From an uncultured Clostridia bacterium (lineage in GTDB: Bacteria > Bacillota > Clostridia > TANB77 > CAG-508): a DNA stretch of 42,308 bases. Shown in pieces: positions 24,586-34,301 of this stretch. The notes beneath the pieces are model-generated. The model had not been told where the DNA came from. It was given only the letters and a program-made list of their open reading frames with translations, and searched no databases. The position numbers were made by a program, and so were the translations under genes. The stretch is taken from NCBI GenBank assembly GCA_944387395.1, contig CALXEU010000049.1, forward strand, positions 1-42,308, written 5' to 3'. The stretch's first letter is position 1, and each line of letters starts with the position of its first letter.

Positions 24586-25819
24586 TAAAAAAAGTTTTAG
24601 AAGTAATTTTATATGGAACATACTAGGAACTGGTCTAAATGCATTCAATTCATTATTTCTATTAATTGCAGTAACACGAATTAATGGAATAAACGATGCT
24701 GGTATATTTTCAATAGCTTTTTCTACTGCATGTATTTTATATGTAATAGGTACTTATGCAGGAAGAGTATTTCAGGTAACAGATAATGATAAGTCAATAA
24801 CAAATATGGACTATGTAGCAAATAGATTAATTACATGTGTACTAATGGTTATTTGTGTGTTTGGATTTGTTTTAATAAAACAATATGATTCTTACAAGGC
24901 TGGAATATTTATATTATTAGCTATATTCAAATGTTTAGAAGCATTTAGTGATGTTCTTTATGGAGTACTGCAAAAAAACGATTTACTAAACAAAGTAGGA
25001 AAATCCTATTTTATAAAGGGAATACTGAGTATTGCAACATTTGTTATAGTTGACGCAATAACAAAAAATATATTTATATCATGCATATCAATGATTATAA
25101 TCTGGATATGTATCATTATATTCTACGATATAAAATATACTAAAGATTTGCTAGAGGTAGAAAATAAACCAAGAATAGAAAATATAATAAAAATATTTAA
25201 AACAGGCTTTTTTATATTTGCAATAACATTTTTAGGACTATATATACTAAATGCTTCAAAATATGCAATTGATAATTTTTTAACCGAAGACATACAAGCA
25301 ATTTATGGAATAATAATAATGCCTGCAACAGTTATGGCATTAGTAGGACAATTTTTAATACATCCATATTTAAATGAGATAACTAGACTTACATATGAAA
25401 AAAGAATAAAAGAACTTAATAAATTAGTATTAAAAATAATAATTTGTTTAGTAGGTTTTGGAGCATTTGCTTCAATTCTAGCGTATTTCTTAGGAGTACC
25501 AGTACTTGGATTTGTATATGGAATAGATTTAGTCGGTTATGAATTTGCATTACTTACAATAATTATAGGAGCAACATTATATAATATAGGAATAATTTAT
25601 TCTTCTGTATTAATTGTTATTAGAAAAACTTTTATACAGTTTATAATTTATATAGTTGTTTCTGTTGCCTCATTAATATCAGCAAACATATTAACCAAAA
25701 ATGTAGGAATAAATGGAGCAATATTTGCTTACTTTATAGTAATGCTTATCTATTTTTTTATATATTTGATAAGTACAAATATAATCCTAAAAAAATTAAA
25801 TAATTCTAAAGTTAAATAA
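24578..25819 (+). CDS. Flippase of the polysaccharide export (Wzx/MOP) family
   Basis: A 413-residue protein with about twelve hydrophobic spans, beginning 'SFRSNFIWNILGTGLNAFNS', the typical first-span motif of Wzx-type flippases in the MOP superfamily. These proteins move undecaprenyl-linked oligosaccharides across the membrane. Its start overlaps the previous gene by 8 bp. No Wzy polymerase is evident in the window, so the product may be a short glycan or teichoic-acid-like decoration, or the polymerase lies elsewhere. Confidence 0.9.
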   Translation: MDNKKSFRSNFIWNILGTGLNAFNSLFLLIAVTRINGINDAGIFSIAFSTACILYVIGTYAGRVFQVTDNDKSITNMDYVANRLITCVLMVICVFGFVLIKQYDSYKAGIFILLAIFKCLEAFSDVLYGVLQKNDLLNKVGKSYFIKGILSIATFVIVDAITKNIFISCISMIIIWICIIIFYDIKYTKDLLEVENKPRIENIIKIFKTGFFIFAITFLGLYILNASKYAIDNFLTEDIQAIYGIIIMPATVMALVGQFLIHPYLNEITRLTYEKRIKELNKLVLKIIICLVGFGAFASILAYFLGVPVLGFVYGIDLVGYEFALLTIIIGATLYNIGIIYSSVLIVIRKTFIQFIIYIVVSVASLISANILTKNVGINGAIFAYFIVMLIYFFIYLISTNIILKKLNNSKVK

Positions 25820-25832
25820 AAAGGAAAAATCT

Positions 25833-26837
25833 ATGAGCTTAGAAGAAAAAGAAAGAGTATCTGTAATAATACCCGTATATAATTCAGAAGAATATATTGG
25901 AAGATGCTTAGATAGTGTAATTAATCAGACATATAAAAATATAGAAATCCTTGCTTTTAATGATGGGTCAAAAGATAATTCATTAAAAATATTAAATGAG
26001 TATCAAGCAAAATATCCCAATGTTATTAAAGTAATAAATCAAGAAAATCAAGGAGTTGCTAAAACAAGAAATGATGGAATAAAAAAAGCAACAGGCAAAT
26101 ATGTAATGTTTATTGATAATGATGATTATATTAATACAAATTATATAGAAACATTTGTAAAAGAAGCGGAAAAAGAAGATTTAGATATTATACTTGGTGG
26201 CTATAAAAGAGTAAATTCGGAAGGTAAAACTTTAAGAGAAGTAAAATTAGAAAATACGGAATGGTCAAAACTTGTTATAATGGCTCCCTGGGCAAAGATA
26301 TATAAAAAAGAGTATATAATAGAAAAAGACATACAGTTTTTAGATAACAATATAGGCGAAGATGTTTACTTTAATTTGCAAGCAATGTTTTTAACAGATA
26401 AGATTAAAATAATAGACTATGTTGGATATAACTGGTTTTTTAATGAAAAAAGTGTATCTAATACTATTCAGAAGAATTTAGATAAAATTAATGTATTCAA
26501 TTTACTTGATAACTGTTACAATACATTAAAATCTAAAGAAGTACTAAAAAATAACAACAATATAATTGAGATGTTTTTCTTAAGATATTTAATATGGTTT
26601 TTATTATTTTCTACTAAAGGAGCATCAAAGCAGGAGATAATTACTATATATAATAAGTTATTTAAATGGTTAGGAGATAGATTTCCAAATTACAAAAAAA
26701 ATAAATATATATCGCTTACAAAACCAAAGGGTGAAAGTCCTATAATAAGAACACTAATATATACGTTTATGATATTACAGAAAATAAGAATGGATAAAAT
26801 ATTTATCATTATATGGAGTAAAATAGGAAGAAAATAA
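25833..26837 (+). CDS. Glycosyltransferase family 2 (paralogue A)
   Basis: A 334-residue GT2 enzyme with textbook motifs: 'VSVIIPVYNSEEYIGRCLDS' at residues 9-28, 'FNDGSKDNS' and 'YVMFIDNDDYI' near residues 91-101 for metal and donor binding, and the acidic 'GEDVYFNLQAM' that often contains the catalytic base. It is clearly a sister of the next gene: both share 'PWAKIYK', 'GED', 'GYNWF' and 'NEKSVSNTI' in the same order. AAAGGA provides the ribosome binding site. Confidence 0.93.
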   Translation: MSLEEKERVSVIIPVYNSEEYIGRCLDSVINQTYKNIEILAFNDGSKDNSLKILNEYQAKYPNVIKVINQENQGVAKTRNDGIKKATGKYVMFIDNDDYINTNYIETFVKEAEKEDLDIILGGYKRVNSEGKTLREVKLENTEWSKLVIMAPWAKIYKKEYIIEKDIQFLDNNIGEDVYFNLQAMFLTDKIKIIDYVGYNWFFNEKSVSNTIQKNLDKINVFNLLDNCYNTLKSKEVLKNNNNIIEMFFLRYLIWFLLFSTKGASKQEIITIYNKLFKWLGDRFPNYKKNKYISLTKPKGESPIIRTLIYTFMILQKIRMDKIFIIIWSKIGRK

Positions 26838-26853
26838 ATATAGAAATGGATAA

Positions 26854-26897
26854 ATAATTCTCAATAATGTTTTAGAAAAAATATTATTGAGAATTAT
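26854..26897. repeat. Perfect 15-bp hairpin between the two paralogous GT2 genes
   Basis: The 15 bases 26854-26868 (ATAATTCTCAATAAT) pair exactly with 26883-26897 across a 14-base loop. No T-run follows, so it is not a canonical terminator. It lies 16 bp before the ribosome binding site of the next gene and may protect or separate parts of the glycan mRNA. Confidence 0.75.
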
Positions 26898-26931
26898 AGC
26901 TTGTAGCCAAAAAAGGAAGGAGACTTTATAT

Positions 26932-27921
26932 TTGAAAATTTCTATAATTATACCAGTTTATAATGGAGAGAAATATTTATCTAGATGTTTAGATAGTATA
27001 ATAAATCAAACATATACAAATTTTGAAATAATAGCAATTAATGATGGTTCAACTGATAATTCAAAACAAATTCTAGAAGAATATGCTAATAAATACAAAA
27101 GTTTTTTTAAGTATATAGAACAATCTAATTCAGGAATTGCCATTACCAGAAATAACGGATTGAAAATGGTAACAGGAGAATATATAACATTTATGGATGA
27201 TGACGATTTTTTAGATTTAGATTATTTTGAAACATATATGAAATATGCTAATGAGTATAATTTAGATGTTATAGTTGGAGGATTTAAAAGACCTAATAGT
27301 AGTGGGAAGATAATAAAAAAAGTTAATTTACCAACTGGAGAAAAAGAATCTAAATGGGCTAAGTTTAGATATCTAACTCCATGGGCTAAAATATATAAAA
27401 CAAGCTATATTAATGAAAATAATATAAAATTCTTAGATATAAATGTGGGGGAAGATTTATATTTTGAATTACAAGCTTTGCTTATGACTGACAAAATAAA
27501 AGTTATAGATTATGCAGGATATAACTGGTTTTATAACGAAAAAAGTGTGTCAAATACAATTCACAAAAATATTAGACAAGTAGATTTTTATAGATTATTA
27601 AATGAGAATTATAACATTTTGAGGCAAAGAAATTTGTTAGAAAAGAACTATGATTATATAGAAACTTACTTTTTCATATTTTCAAATTGGTTTCTAATGT
27701 ATTCTACTAAAAAAATGCCATATAAAATTATTTGTGAAGAATATAACAAACTAAATTTATGGCTATTAGAACATTTTCCAAACTTCAAGAAAAATAAATT
27801 TATTAGAATAGGAAATCTAAAGGGAGAGGAGCGAGTAAATCAAATTGCATATTTTATAATAATGTGCGGATATAAATTACACTTTGGTAAACAACTTGTA
27901 TGGCTATATAGTAAAATATAA
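26932..27921 (+). CDS. Glycosyltransferase family 2 (paralogue B)
   Basis: A GT2 enzyme of 329 residues starting at TTG 26932, chosen because AAGGAAGGAG lies nine bases upstream and the family N-terminus 'KISIIIPVYNGEKYLSRCL' follows at once. An upstream in-frame TTG (26887) would fall inside the hairpin. Metal-binding motif 'YITFMDDDDFL', then 'GEDLYFELQALL'. It is similar to the preceding gene over its whole length, so a tandem duplication is likely; differences in the donor region ('MDDDDF' versus 'IDNDDY') suggest a changed or related sugar specificity. It is the last gene of the glycan run. Confidence 0.9.
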   Translation: MKISIIIPVYNGEKYLSRCLDSIINQTYTNFEIIAINDGSTDNSKQILEEYANKYKSFFKYIEQSNSGIAITRNNGLKMVTGEYITFMDDDDFLDLDYFETYMKYANEYNLDVIVGGFKRPNSSGKIIKKVNLPTGEKESKWAKFRYLTPWAKIYKTSYINENNIKFLDINVGEDLYFELQALLMTDKIKVIDYAGYNWFYNEKSVSNTIHKNIRQVDFYRLLNENYNILRQRNLLEKNYDYIETYFFIFSNWFLMYSTKKMPYKIICEEYNKLNLWLLEHFPNFKKNKFIRIGNLKGEERVNQIAYFIIMCGYKLHFGKQLVWLYSKI

Positions 27922-27945
27922 GAAATTTACTAGAAAGCATTTCCA

Positions 27946-27975
27946 TTGATTATGTAAACACCCAAATGCTATAAT
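27946..27975 (+). promoter_or_regulatory. Promoter of the ChW autolysin
   Basis: TTGATT (27946-27951), an 18-base spacer and an exact TATAAT (27970-27975) preceded by TG at the extended -10 position. An inverted repeat TGTAGA/TCTACA lies just after it, around the probable transcription start. Confidence 0.85.
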
Positions 27976-28022
27976 ATTACTTGTAGATAGAATTCTACAA
28001 AAATATTATAGGAGGATAACGC

Positions 28023-30164
28023 ATGGGAAGATTTAAGAAAATACTGTCTATTATTCTAATGACTGTATTAATACAATCTTTTATTGGAGTTAACTTTGTT
28101 TCTTTAGCAAGTAGTACATATAATCAAACTATGGCTACTGCTAATTCAAGTAACAACAACGGGATTGACGAATTCCCTGAGAGCTATCAAACATTACTTA
28201 GAAAATTAGTATCGAGTACAGGACGTACAAATTGGAAATTCATAGCTTTTAATACAGACATAGAATGGAAGGAACTAATAGAAAACGAAACAGATTGTTT
28301 GCATAATACAATATATAAAAGTCCTACTTCACCATATCCAGATTCTTGGTATGATGAATGTGGAAATAGGGGAGATGTAAATTTCTATTGTGCATCTGAA
28401 GAAATAATTAGTTATTATTTAGATCCAAGAAACTTCTTAACAGAGATTACGATATTTCAATTTTTAGATTTATCTAACAATCAAAAAGCATCACTTGCAC
28501 AAATTCAATCGGCAGTGAAAGGTACATATTTAGAAGGAAATGTAAATGGAGATTCTTATGCACAAATGATATATGATGCAGCAGAAGCATCTGGAGAAAG
28601 TGCTTTTAGTATAATTGTAAGAATATTTCAAGAGCTAGGAAGAGGAACAAGCCTGCCACATAATATTTCAGGAAAAGATAGTAAGTATCCGGGAGTATAT
28701 AATTTCTTTAATTATGGTGCAACAGATGGAGATGGAAGCTTAGAAAGAGCACTTGCTTATGCACAAAATGCTGGATGGACATCTGCAAGAAAAGCATTAA
28801 TAGAAGGTGCAAAATTAATATCTAATAACTACACAAAAGCAGGACAAGTTAATAAGTATTTATACAAATTTGACGTTGTTGGGACAACTAAAAGCCAGTT
28901 ATATAGACATCAATACATGACTAATGTTGAGGATCCAAATTCACAAGCATATAACTTATATTCTATGTATTCTTCAAACAATTGGTTAAAAAATGATTTA
29001 GTATTTGTAATTCCTGTTTATAAAAATATGCCTTCATATGTTAAGCTACCTTCAAAACAAACTGGAGATTTATACTATGTAAGTTCAAATTATACTCCAG
29101 TAACTTGGAGAAATGCACCAAACGGAGCAAGTATTGGAACATTAAAAAAAGATACTGTAGTTACGATGTTAGAAGCAAATGTTAATGGATTTGGAAAGAT
29201 TATGGTAGATGGTAAAATTGGCTATATGTCAATGCAATACTTAACAAAATTAGGAACAACACAGGATGGACAAAAACCATCAGGAGGTGGAACAACAACA
29301 AAACCAGGGGAAGAACATTTAGGTGGAGAAAAAGATTCTCAAGCTCTAATATCATATAAAGCTCAAATACAGGATATTGGATGGTCGTCTTGGGCAAGTG
29401 ATGGAGAAACAATGGGGACGATAGATAAATCAAAGAGATTAGAAACAATTCAAATAGAACTTAAAGAAGAATTAAAACAAAGTGGATTAAAATATAGAGT
29501 TCATGTGCAGGATATTGGCTGGATGAGTTGGAGTGCAAATGGAGAAACTGCAGGAACAGTTGGAAAGTCAAAAAGAATAGAGGCAGTTCAAATTGTGCTA
29601 GAAAACTCAGAGTTATATGATATTGAGTATAGAGTTTATGTACAAAACATTGGATGGATGAATTGGAGTAAAAACGGAGAAATAGCAGGAACAGTTGGAG
29701 CAGCACTAAGAATTGAAGCAATTCAAATCAGACTTGTAGAAAAAACAGCAAATAATAATATAAGTATCAAGTATTCATCTCATGTACAAAATGTTGGATG
29801 GACATCATATGTTGAAAACGGTAAAATTTCTGGAACAGAAGGAAAATCATTAAGATTAGAGGGAATTTCAATTAAATTAAGTGGAGCAAACACAACAACA
29901 TCAAATCTAATCGAATATAGAGTACATGTTCAAGATATAGGATGGATGAACTGGGTACAAGAAGCAGAACTTGCAGGAACAGTTGGAAAAGGAAAAAGAA
30001 TAGAGGCAATACAAATAAAAGTAAATAGTAAATTAGGAAAAAATATTAAATATAGAGTACATGTACAAGATATTGGATGGACAAAATGGGTATCTAATGG
30101 CCAGACTGCTGGAACAGAAGGACAATCAAAACGAATTGAAGCAATTGAGATTAAGTTAGAATAA
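28023..30164 (+). CDS. Secreted glucosaminidase-like autolysin with SH3 and six ChW repeats
   Basis: 713 residues. Residues 1-about 30 form a signal peptide. Residues about 50-345 resemble the LytG/GH73-like endo-beta-N-acetylglucosaminidase family: 'FPESYQTLLRKLVSSTGRTN' then 'WKFIAFNTDIEWKELIENE', 'YYLDPRNFLTEITIFQFLDL' and 'IIVRIFQELGRGTS'. Residues about 350-410 are a bacterial SH3-like domain ('VTWRNAPNGASIGTLKKD'). A Gly/Thr/Lys linker follows, then six ChW repeats of about 45 residues ('YRVHVQDIGWMSWSANGETA' and relatives) ending at the C-terminus. ChW repeats are typical of clostridial surface proteins and probably bind the cell wall. The enzyme would trim peptidoglycan. AGGAGG precedes the ATG. 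Confidence 0.88.
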   Translation: MGRFKKILSIILMTVLIQSFIGVNFVSLASSTYNQTMATANSSNNNGIDEFPESYQTLLRKLVSSTGRTNWKFIAFNTDIEWKELIENETDCLHNTIYKSPTSPYPDSWYDECGNRGDVNFYCASEEIISYYLDPRNFLTEITIFQFLDLSNNQKASLAQIQSAVKGTYLEGNVNGDSYAQMIYDAAEASGESAFSIIVRIFQELGRGTSLPHNISGKDSKYPGVYNFFNYGATDGDGSLERALAYAQNAGWTSARKALIEGAKLISNNYTKAGQVNKYLYKFDVVGTTKSQLYRHQYMTNVEDPNSQAYNLYSMYSSNNWLKNDLVFVIPVYKNMPSYVKLPSKQTGDLYYVSSNYTPVTWRNAPNGASIGTLKKDTVVTMLEANVNGFGKIMVDGKIGYMSMQYLTKLGTTQDGQKPSGGGTTTKPGEEHLGGEKDSQALISYKAQIQDIGWSSWASDGETMGTIDKSKRLETIQIELKEELKQSGLKYRVHVQDIGWMSWSANGETAGTVGKSKRIEAVQIVLENSELYDIEYRVYVQNIGWMNWSKNGEIAGTVGAALRIEAIQIRLVEKTANNNISIKYSSHVQNVGWTSYVENGKISGTEGKSLRLEGISIKLSGANTTTSNLIEYRVHVQDIGWMNWVQEAELAGTVGKGKRIEAIQIKVNSKLGKNIKYRVHVQDIGWTKWVSNGQTAGTEGQSKRIEAIEIKLE

Positions 30165-30181
30165 TATTGTATATTAATTAA

Positions 30182-30221
30182 ACCAGAAAGGTCAGCTGAA
30201 AAGCTGGCCCTTCTGGTTTCG
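30182..30221 (+). terminator. Terminator after the ChW autolysin
   Basis: AACCAGAA / TTCTGGTT outer stem and CAGCT / AGCTG inner stem with a GAAA loop, a GC-rich hairpin starting about 17 bp after the stop codon. The following T-run is short, so efficiency is uncertain. Confidence 0.75.
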
Positions 30222-30257
30222 TTAGCATGAAATAGCCTAAAAATTAAACTCCTAATA

Positions 30258-30286
30258 TTGATTTTTTATGTAATATATAGTAGAAT
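30258..30286 (+). promoter_or_regulatory. Promoter of the epimerase-like gene
   Basis: TTGATT (30258-30263) and TAGAAT (30281-30286) with a 17-base spacer, 36 bp before the ATG. Confidence 0.75.
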
Positions 30287-30321
30287 ATAAAAAGATTTCA
30301 TATGAAAGGAGAAAACCACTT

Positions 30322-31191
30322 ATGCAAAGTCAAATAATTACAACAAGCCTTGGTGGAGAACTAATAAGTTATAAACTAAATGGCGAAGAAAGAATACATC
30401 AGGGTGCAGACTGTGTAGATGAAAAAGGAAAACCATATTGGAAAAGACACTTTCCCGTACTATTTCCAACAGTTGGAAAACTAAAGCAAAACAAAACTAT
30501 AATAAATGGAAAAACTTATGAAATGAGCCAACACGGTTTTGCAAGAGACTTAGAATTTGAGCCAGTAACAAAACTAGACAACTTCCATTCATATGTATTA
30601 AGAAGCAATCCAAGCACATATGCAAAATATCCTTACGACTTTTCGCTTTATGTTACATACAAAACATACGAGAATGAACTAACTACAATATATAAAGTAG
30701 TAAACGAAGGCGATAGCAACATGATTTTTGGAATAGGTGGACATCCAGCATTTAAAATAGATCAAAAAGCATTATTAAATGGTGAATATTATCTAGAGTT
30801 CGAACAAGAAGAAGAAAAAGTACATTTTCTATATCTAATAGATGGACTAATAGGAACAGATTATGCTAAAAATATATTAATATATAAAAGAAGAATTCAA
30901 ATTGATAAAAACACATTTGACAATGATGCCATAATAATAAAAAATATGACTTCACATAAAATAAGCTTAAAACAAAGAACTGGAAATAAAACACTATTAA
31001 CTATGGATTTTGAAGGATTCCCATATTTAGGAATATGGTCTAAACCAGGGGCACCATTTATATGTATAGAACCATGGTATTCTACTGCAGACACTTTAAC
31101 AAGTTCTGGAGTATTTGCTCAAAAAAGCAATATGATATCTTTACCACCTAAAAAGGAATTCGAATGTAAATATACTGTAGAGTTTTTTTAA
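30322..31191 (+). CDS. Aldose 1-epimerase family protein
   Basis: A 289-residue beta-sandwich sugar mutarotase-like enzyme that would interconvert alpha and beta anomers of a hexose or hexose phosphate. The N-terminus 'TTSLGGELISYKLNGEERIH' and 'FPVLFPTVGKLK' are typical, 'MSQHGFARD' provides the first conserved His-Gly and 'FGIGGHPAFKI' the second conserved His. The C-terminal 'FICIEPWYSTADT' contains the catalytic Glu region. The substrate is unknown; phosphorylated sugars are possible given similarity to LacX-type members. AAAGGAG lies upstream. Only 24 bp separate it from the next small gene. Confidence 0.9.
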   Translation: MQSQIITTSLGGELISYKLNGEERIHQGADCVDEKGKPYWKRHFPVLFPTVGKLKQNKTIINGKTYEMSQHGFARDLEFEPVTKLDNFHSYVLRSNPSTYAKYPYDFSLYVTYKTYENELTTIYKVVNEGDSNMIFGIGGHPAFKIDQKALLNGEYYLEFEQEEEKVHFLYLIDGLIGTDYAKNILIYKRRIQIDKNTFDNDAIIIKNMTSHKISLKQRTGNKTLLTMDFEGFPYLGIWSKPGAPFICIEPWYSTADTLTSSGVFAQKSNMISLPPKKEFECKYTVEFF

Positions 31192-31215
31192 TGAAAGTGC
31201 ATAAGGGAAAATAAT

Positions 31216-31401
31216 ATGAAGGAAATAATTATAATACTAATTGGTGTGCTGATAAGCACTGTTGGAGTAGTAATGATTTATGATGCAAGAGCTATTGCTA
31301 AAGATAGGTTTAGTTCAAACGAAATAAACGAAACAACAAAAATGTTAAAAATAGTAGGATTTATAGTGGCTCTAATTGGAGCATTAATAATATACTTTTA
31401 A
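31216..31401 (+). CDS. Small two-span membrane protein, unknown function
   Basis: 61 residues with two hydrophobic helices (about 3-24 and 43-60) joined by a charged loop 'DARAIAKDRFSSNEINETTK'. AAGGGA precedes the ATG. I do not assign a family; similar short proteins are common in Clostridia. It is probably cotranscribed with the epimerase-like gene. Its stop codon lies inside a 14-bp hairpin. Confidence 0.7.
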   Translation: MKEIIIILIGVLISTVGVVMIYDARAIAKDRFSSNEINETTKMLKIVGFIVALIGALIIYF

Positions 31402-31612
31402 TTTATAGAAAATTGTATTTTCTATAAATTAAATATAATGCACAGAAAAATTACAAAGCAATTTTTCGCGGCAACAAATCTTATAACGCTTCTTGCTAGA
31501 CCATAAATTAATGCAGAAAATATAAATTACAAAGAAAAGGTCTAGCAAAGCTAGATTTGTTCTAAAATATAGGAACATGTTATTGCTCCTATAATTTCAT
31601 TAAAAATGAACA
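31399..31612. promoter_or_regulatory. Multi-hairpin region before valS
   Basis: Between the small membrane gene and valS five stems follow one another: a perfect 14-bp hairpin (31399-31412/31418-31431) containing the upstream stop codon; GAAAAATT/AATTTTTC (31445-31467); a two-tier structure with TTGCTAGACC/GGTCTAGCAA (31493-31502/31539-31548) inside AACAAATC/GATTTGTT (31473-31480/31554-31561); TATAGGA/TCCTATA (31568-31593); and TTCAT/ATGAA (31596-31610). No T-box sequence (TGGTACCGCG) is present. It may be an unrecognised valS leader, or a terminator plus a palindromic element. Confidence 0.5.
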
Positions 31613-31639
31613 CTTCTAAAAAATAGAGGAGGAAAATAA

Positions 31640-34297
31640 ATGTTAGAGGGAAAATTTGAACCAAAAGAGTTTGAGGATAATATTTATAAAAAATGGGAAG
31701 AGAAAGGCTATTTTAAGCCTAGTATGGATACAAGAAAGGAATCATATTGTATTGTAATGCCTCCACCAAATGTAACAGGAAAGTTACATATGGGACATGC
31801 ACTAGATGCTAGTATTCAAGATTTATTAATTAGATACAAAAGAATGAGAGGATATAATACTCTTTGGTTACCTGGAACAGATCATGCAGCATTATCTACA
31901 GAAGCAAAAATTGTTGCAAGTTTAAAAGAAGAAGGTCTAAAGAAAACTGATATAACCAGAGAACAATTCCTAGATAGAGCATGGGATTGGACAAAGTTAT
32001 ATGGTGGAACAATAGTAGCTCAGCAAAGAAAACTAGGAGCATCTTGCGACTGGTCTCGTAGTAGATTTACGATGGATAAAGGACTATCTAAAGCAGTAAC
32101 AGAAGCCTTTAAGCAATTATATAACAAAGGTTATATATATAAAGGAAAGAGAATGATAAATTACTGTACAGGATGTAAAACTTCTATATCAGATGCTGAG
32201 ATAGAGTATAAAGAAGAAACAACTCATTTATGGTATATTAATTATCAAGTAAAAGGAGAAGATAGATTTTTAACTGTTGCAACAACTAGACCAGAAACTA
32301 TGTTAGGAGACACTGCAGTAGCTGTAAATCCTAATGATGATAGATATAAGGACTTAATTGGAAAGACATGTATTTTACCAATTATGAATAAAGAAATTCC
32401 AATAATAGGAGACAGATTTGTAGAAACAGAGTTTGGTACAGGTGCAGTAAAGGTAACTCCTGCACATGATATGAACGATTACCAAGCAGGTTTAAATCAT
32501 AACTTACCTGTAATAGAAGTATTTGATGAAGATTTAAAAATGAACGATTTATGTCCAGAATTTGCCAGAATGAATATTTATGAAGCAAGAGAAAAGATAG
32601 TCCAAAAGCTAAAAGAATTAGGAAACTTGATAAAAATAGAAGATTATACACACAGTGTTGCAAAATGTGACAGATGCCATAGTACAATTGAACCAAGAAT
32701 TTCTGACCAATGGTTTGTAAAGATGAGTGAACTTGCAAAGCCCGCAATCGAAGCAGTAAAAAATGGAGAAGTTAAATTTGTTCCAGAAAGATATAGTAAA
32801 ACATATTTCAATTGGATGGAAAATTTAAAAGATTGGTGTATATCACGTCAAATTTGGTGGGGACATCAAATTCCTGTATATTACTGTGATAAATGTGGTC
32901 ATATAGAGGTAGGAGATGGTATGCCAGATAAATGTTCAAAATGCGGTGGCAATACCTTTACCCAAGATACAGACACGCTAGATACATGGTTTAGTTCAGC
33001 ATTGTGGCCATTTTCAACACTTGGTTGGCCAGATAAAAATTCAGAAGACCTAAAAACATTTTATCCAACAAATACTCTAGTTACTGGATATGATATAATC
33101 CAAAGCTGGGTATCTAGAATGATATTCTCTGGACTTGAATACATGGGCGAAAAACCATTTGAAAATGTTGTAATCCATGGAATTGTAAGAGATAGTCAAG
33201 GAAGAAAAATGTCTAAGAGTTTAGGTAATGGTATAGATCCAATAGAGATAATAGAAAGATATGGAACAGATGCCTTAAGATTTTCTCTAATAATGGGAAT
33301 TACACCAGGAAATGACATAAGATATATTCCAGAAAAACTAGAAAGTGCATCAAACTTTGCAAATAAATTATGGAATGCATCAAAATTTGTATTAATGAAT
33401 ATAGATAAAGAACAAATTAAAGTAAATAGTGAAATAAATGTAGAAGACTTAATGTATGAAGATAAGTGGATTTTATCTAAATTAAATACTTTAATTGAAG
33501 AAATAAATACAAATATAGATAATTTCGATTTAGGTGTATATGCTCAAAAAATTTATGATTTTATATGGAATGAATTTTGTGATTGGTATATAGAAATGGT
33601 AAAACCAAGATTATATAACAAAGGTCTAAATAAAGAAAATGATAAAAAGTCAAGTATAACTGCACAAAAAGTGTTAAACAAAGTTCTTTGCGATATATTA
33701 AAACTATTACATCCAATAATGCCATTTATTACTGAAAGAATATATCAAGAACTATGTAATAATGATGAAAGCATAATGATTTCATCTTGGCCAGTTGCAG
33801 ATAGTAAATATGCGTTTAAAGAAGAGGAAAATTATATAGAAGAATTAAAAAATATAATTGGACAAATAAGAAATGCAAGAACGGAAATGAATGTTCATCC
33901 ATCAAAAAAATCAGATTTAATCTTTGTAACAACAGAGTCTGAATTTGAGAAAACAATTCTAGATTCAAAATTATGGATTGAAAAACTTGGATTTTCAGAC
34001 AATATATTAGTACAAAAAGATGAAAAAGATATTCCTACAAAAGCCGTATCTGCTTTAGCAAATGGCATAAAAGTGTTTATTCCATTTGAAGAACTAATAA
34101 ATATAGAAGAAGAAAGAGCAAAGTTACAAACAGAAAGGAAAAAGTTAGAGGCAGAGGTACAAAGAAGCACAAAAATGCTTTCAAATCCTGGATTTTTAAA
34201 TAAGGCTCCTGCTGAAAAAGTAGAAGAAGAAAAACAAAAAATGAAGAAATATCAAGATATGCTAAAAGATACTATAACAAGATTAGAACAATTATAA
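31640..34297 (+). CDS. valS: Valyl-tRNA synthetase
   Basis: An 885-residue class I synthetase that charges tRNA-Val and edits misactivated threonine. HMGH signature near residue 50 within 'PPPNVTGKLHMGHALDAS', KMSKS near residue 524 ('GRKMSKSLGNG'), an internal zinc-ribbon-like 'CDKCGH...CSKCGG' near residues 416-438, and the ValRS-specific C-terminal coiled coil (about 815-885, 'EEERAKLQTERKKLEAEVQR'). The length is normal. AGAGGAGG precedes the ATG. There is no T-box upstream, unlike ileS in the same window. Confidence 0.98.
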   Translation: MLEGKFEPKEFEDNIYKKWEEKGYFKPSMDTRKESYCIVMPPPNVTGKLHMGHALDASIQDLLIRYKRMRGYNTLWLPGTDHAALSTEAKIVASLKEEGLKKTDITREQFLDRAWDWTKLYGGTIVAQQRKLGASCDWSRSRFTMDKGLSKAVTEAFKQLYNKGYIYKGKRMINYCTGCKTSISDAEIEYKEETTHLWYINYQVKGEDRFLTVATTRPETMLGDTAVAVNPNDDRYKDLIGKTCILPIMNKEIPIIGDRFVETEFGTGAVKVTPAHDMNDYQAGLNHNLPVIEVFDEDLKMNDLCPEFARMNIYEAREKIVQKLKELGNLIKIEDYTHSVAKCDRCHSTIEPRISDQWFVKMSELAKPAIEAVKNGEVKFVPERYSKTYFNWMENLKDWCISRQIWWGHQIPVYYCDKCGHIEVGDGMPDKCSKCGGNTFTQDTDTLDTWFSSALWPFSTLGWPDKNSEDLKTFYPTNTLVTGYDIIQSWVSRMIFSGLEYMGEKPFENVVIHGIVRDSQGRKMSKSLGNGIDPIEIIERYGTDALRFSLIMGITPGNDIRYIPEKLESASNFANKLWNASKFVLMNIDKEQIKVNSEINVEDLMYEDKWILSKLNTLIEEINTNIDNFDLGVYAQKIYDFIWNEFCDWYIEMVKPRLYNKGLNKENDKKSSITAQKVLNKVLCDILKLLHPIMPFITERIYQELCNNDESIMISSWPVADSKYAFKEEENYIEELKNIIGQIRNARTEMNVHPSKKSDLIFVTTESEFEKTILDSKLWIEKLGFSDNILVQKDEKDIPTKAVSALANGIKVFIPFEELINIEEERAKLQTERKKLEAEVQRSTKMLSNPGFLNKAPAEKVEEEKQKMKKYQDMLKDTITRLEQL

Positions 34298-34301
34298 ATA
34301 A

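Noticed and set aside
29200..29721. Minus-strand ORFs within the ChW repeats
   Set aside because: Antisense shadow frames produced by the repetitive coding sequence; leucine-rich nonsense with no start context.
31399..31639. T-box in front of valS
   Set aside because: No TGGTACCGCG core and no specifier arrangement on either strand; only generic hairpins.
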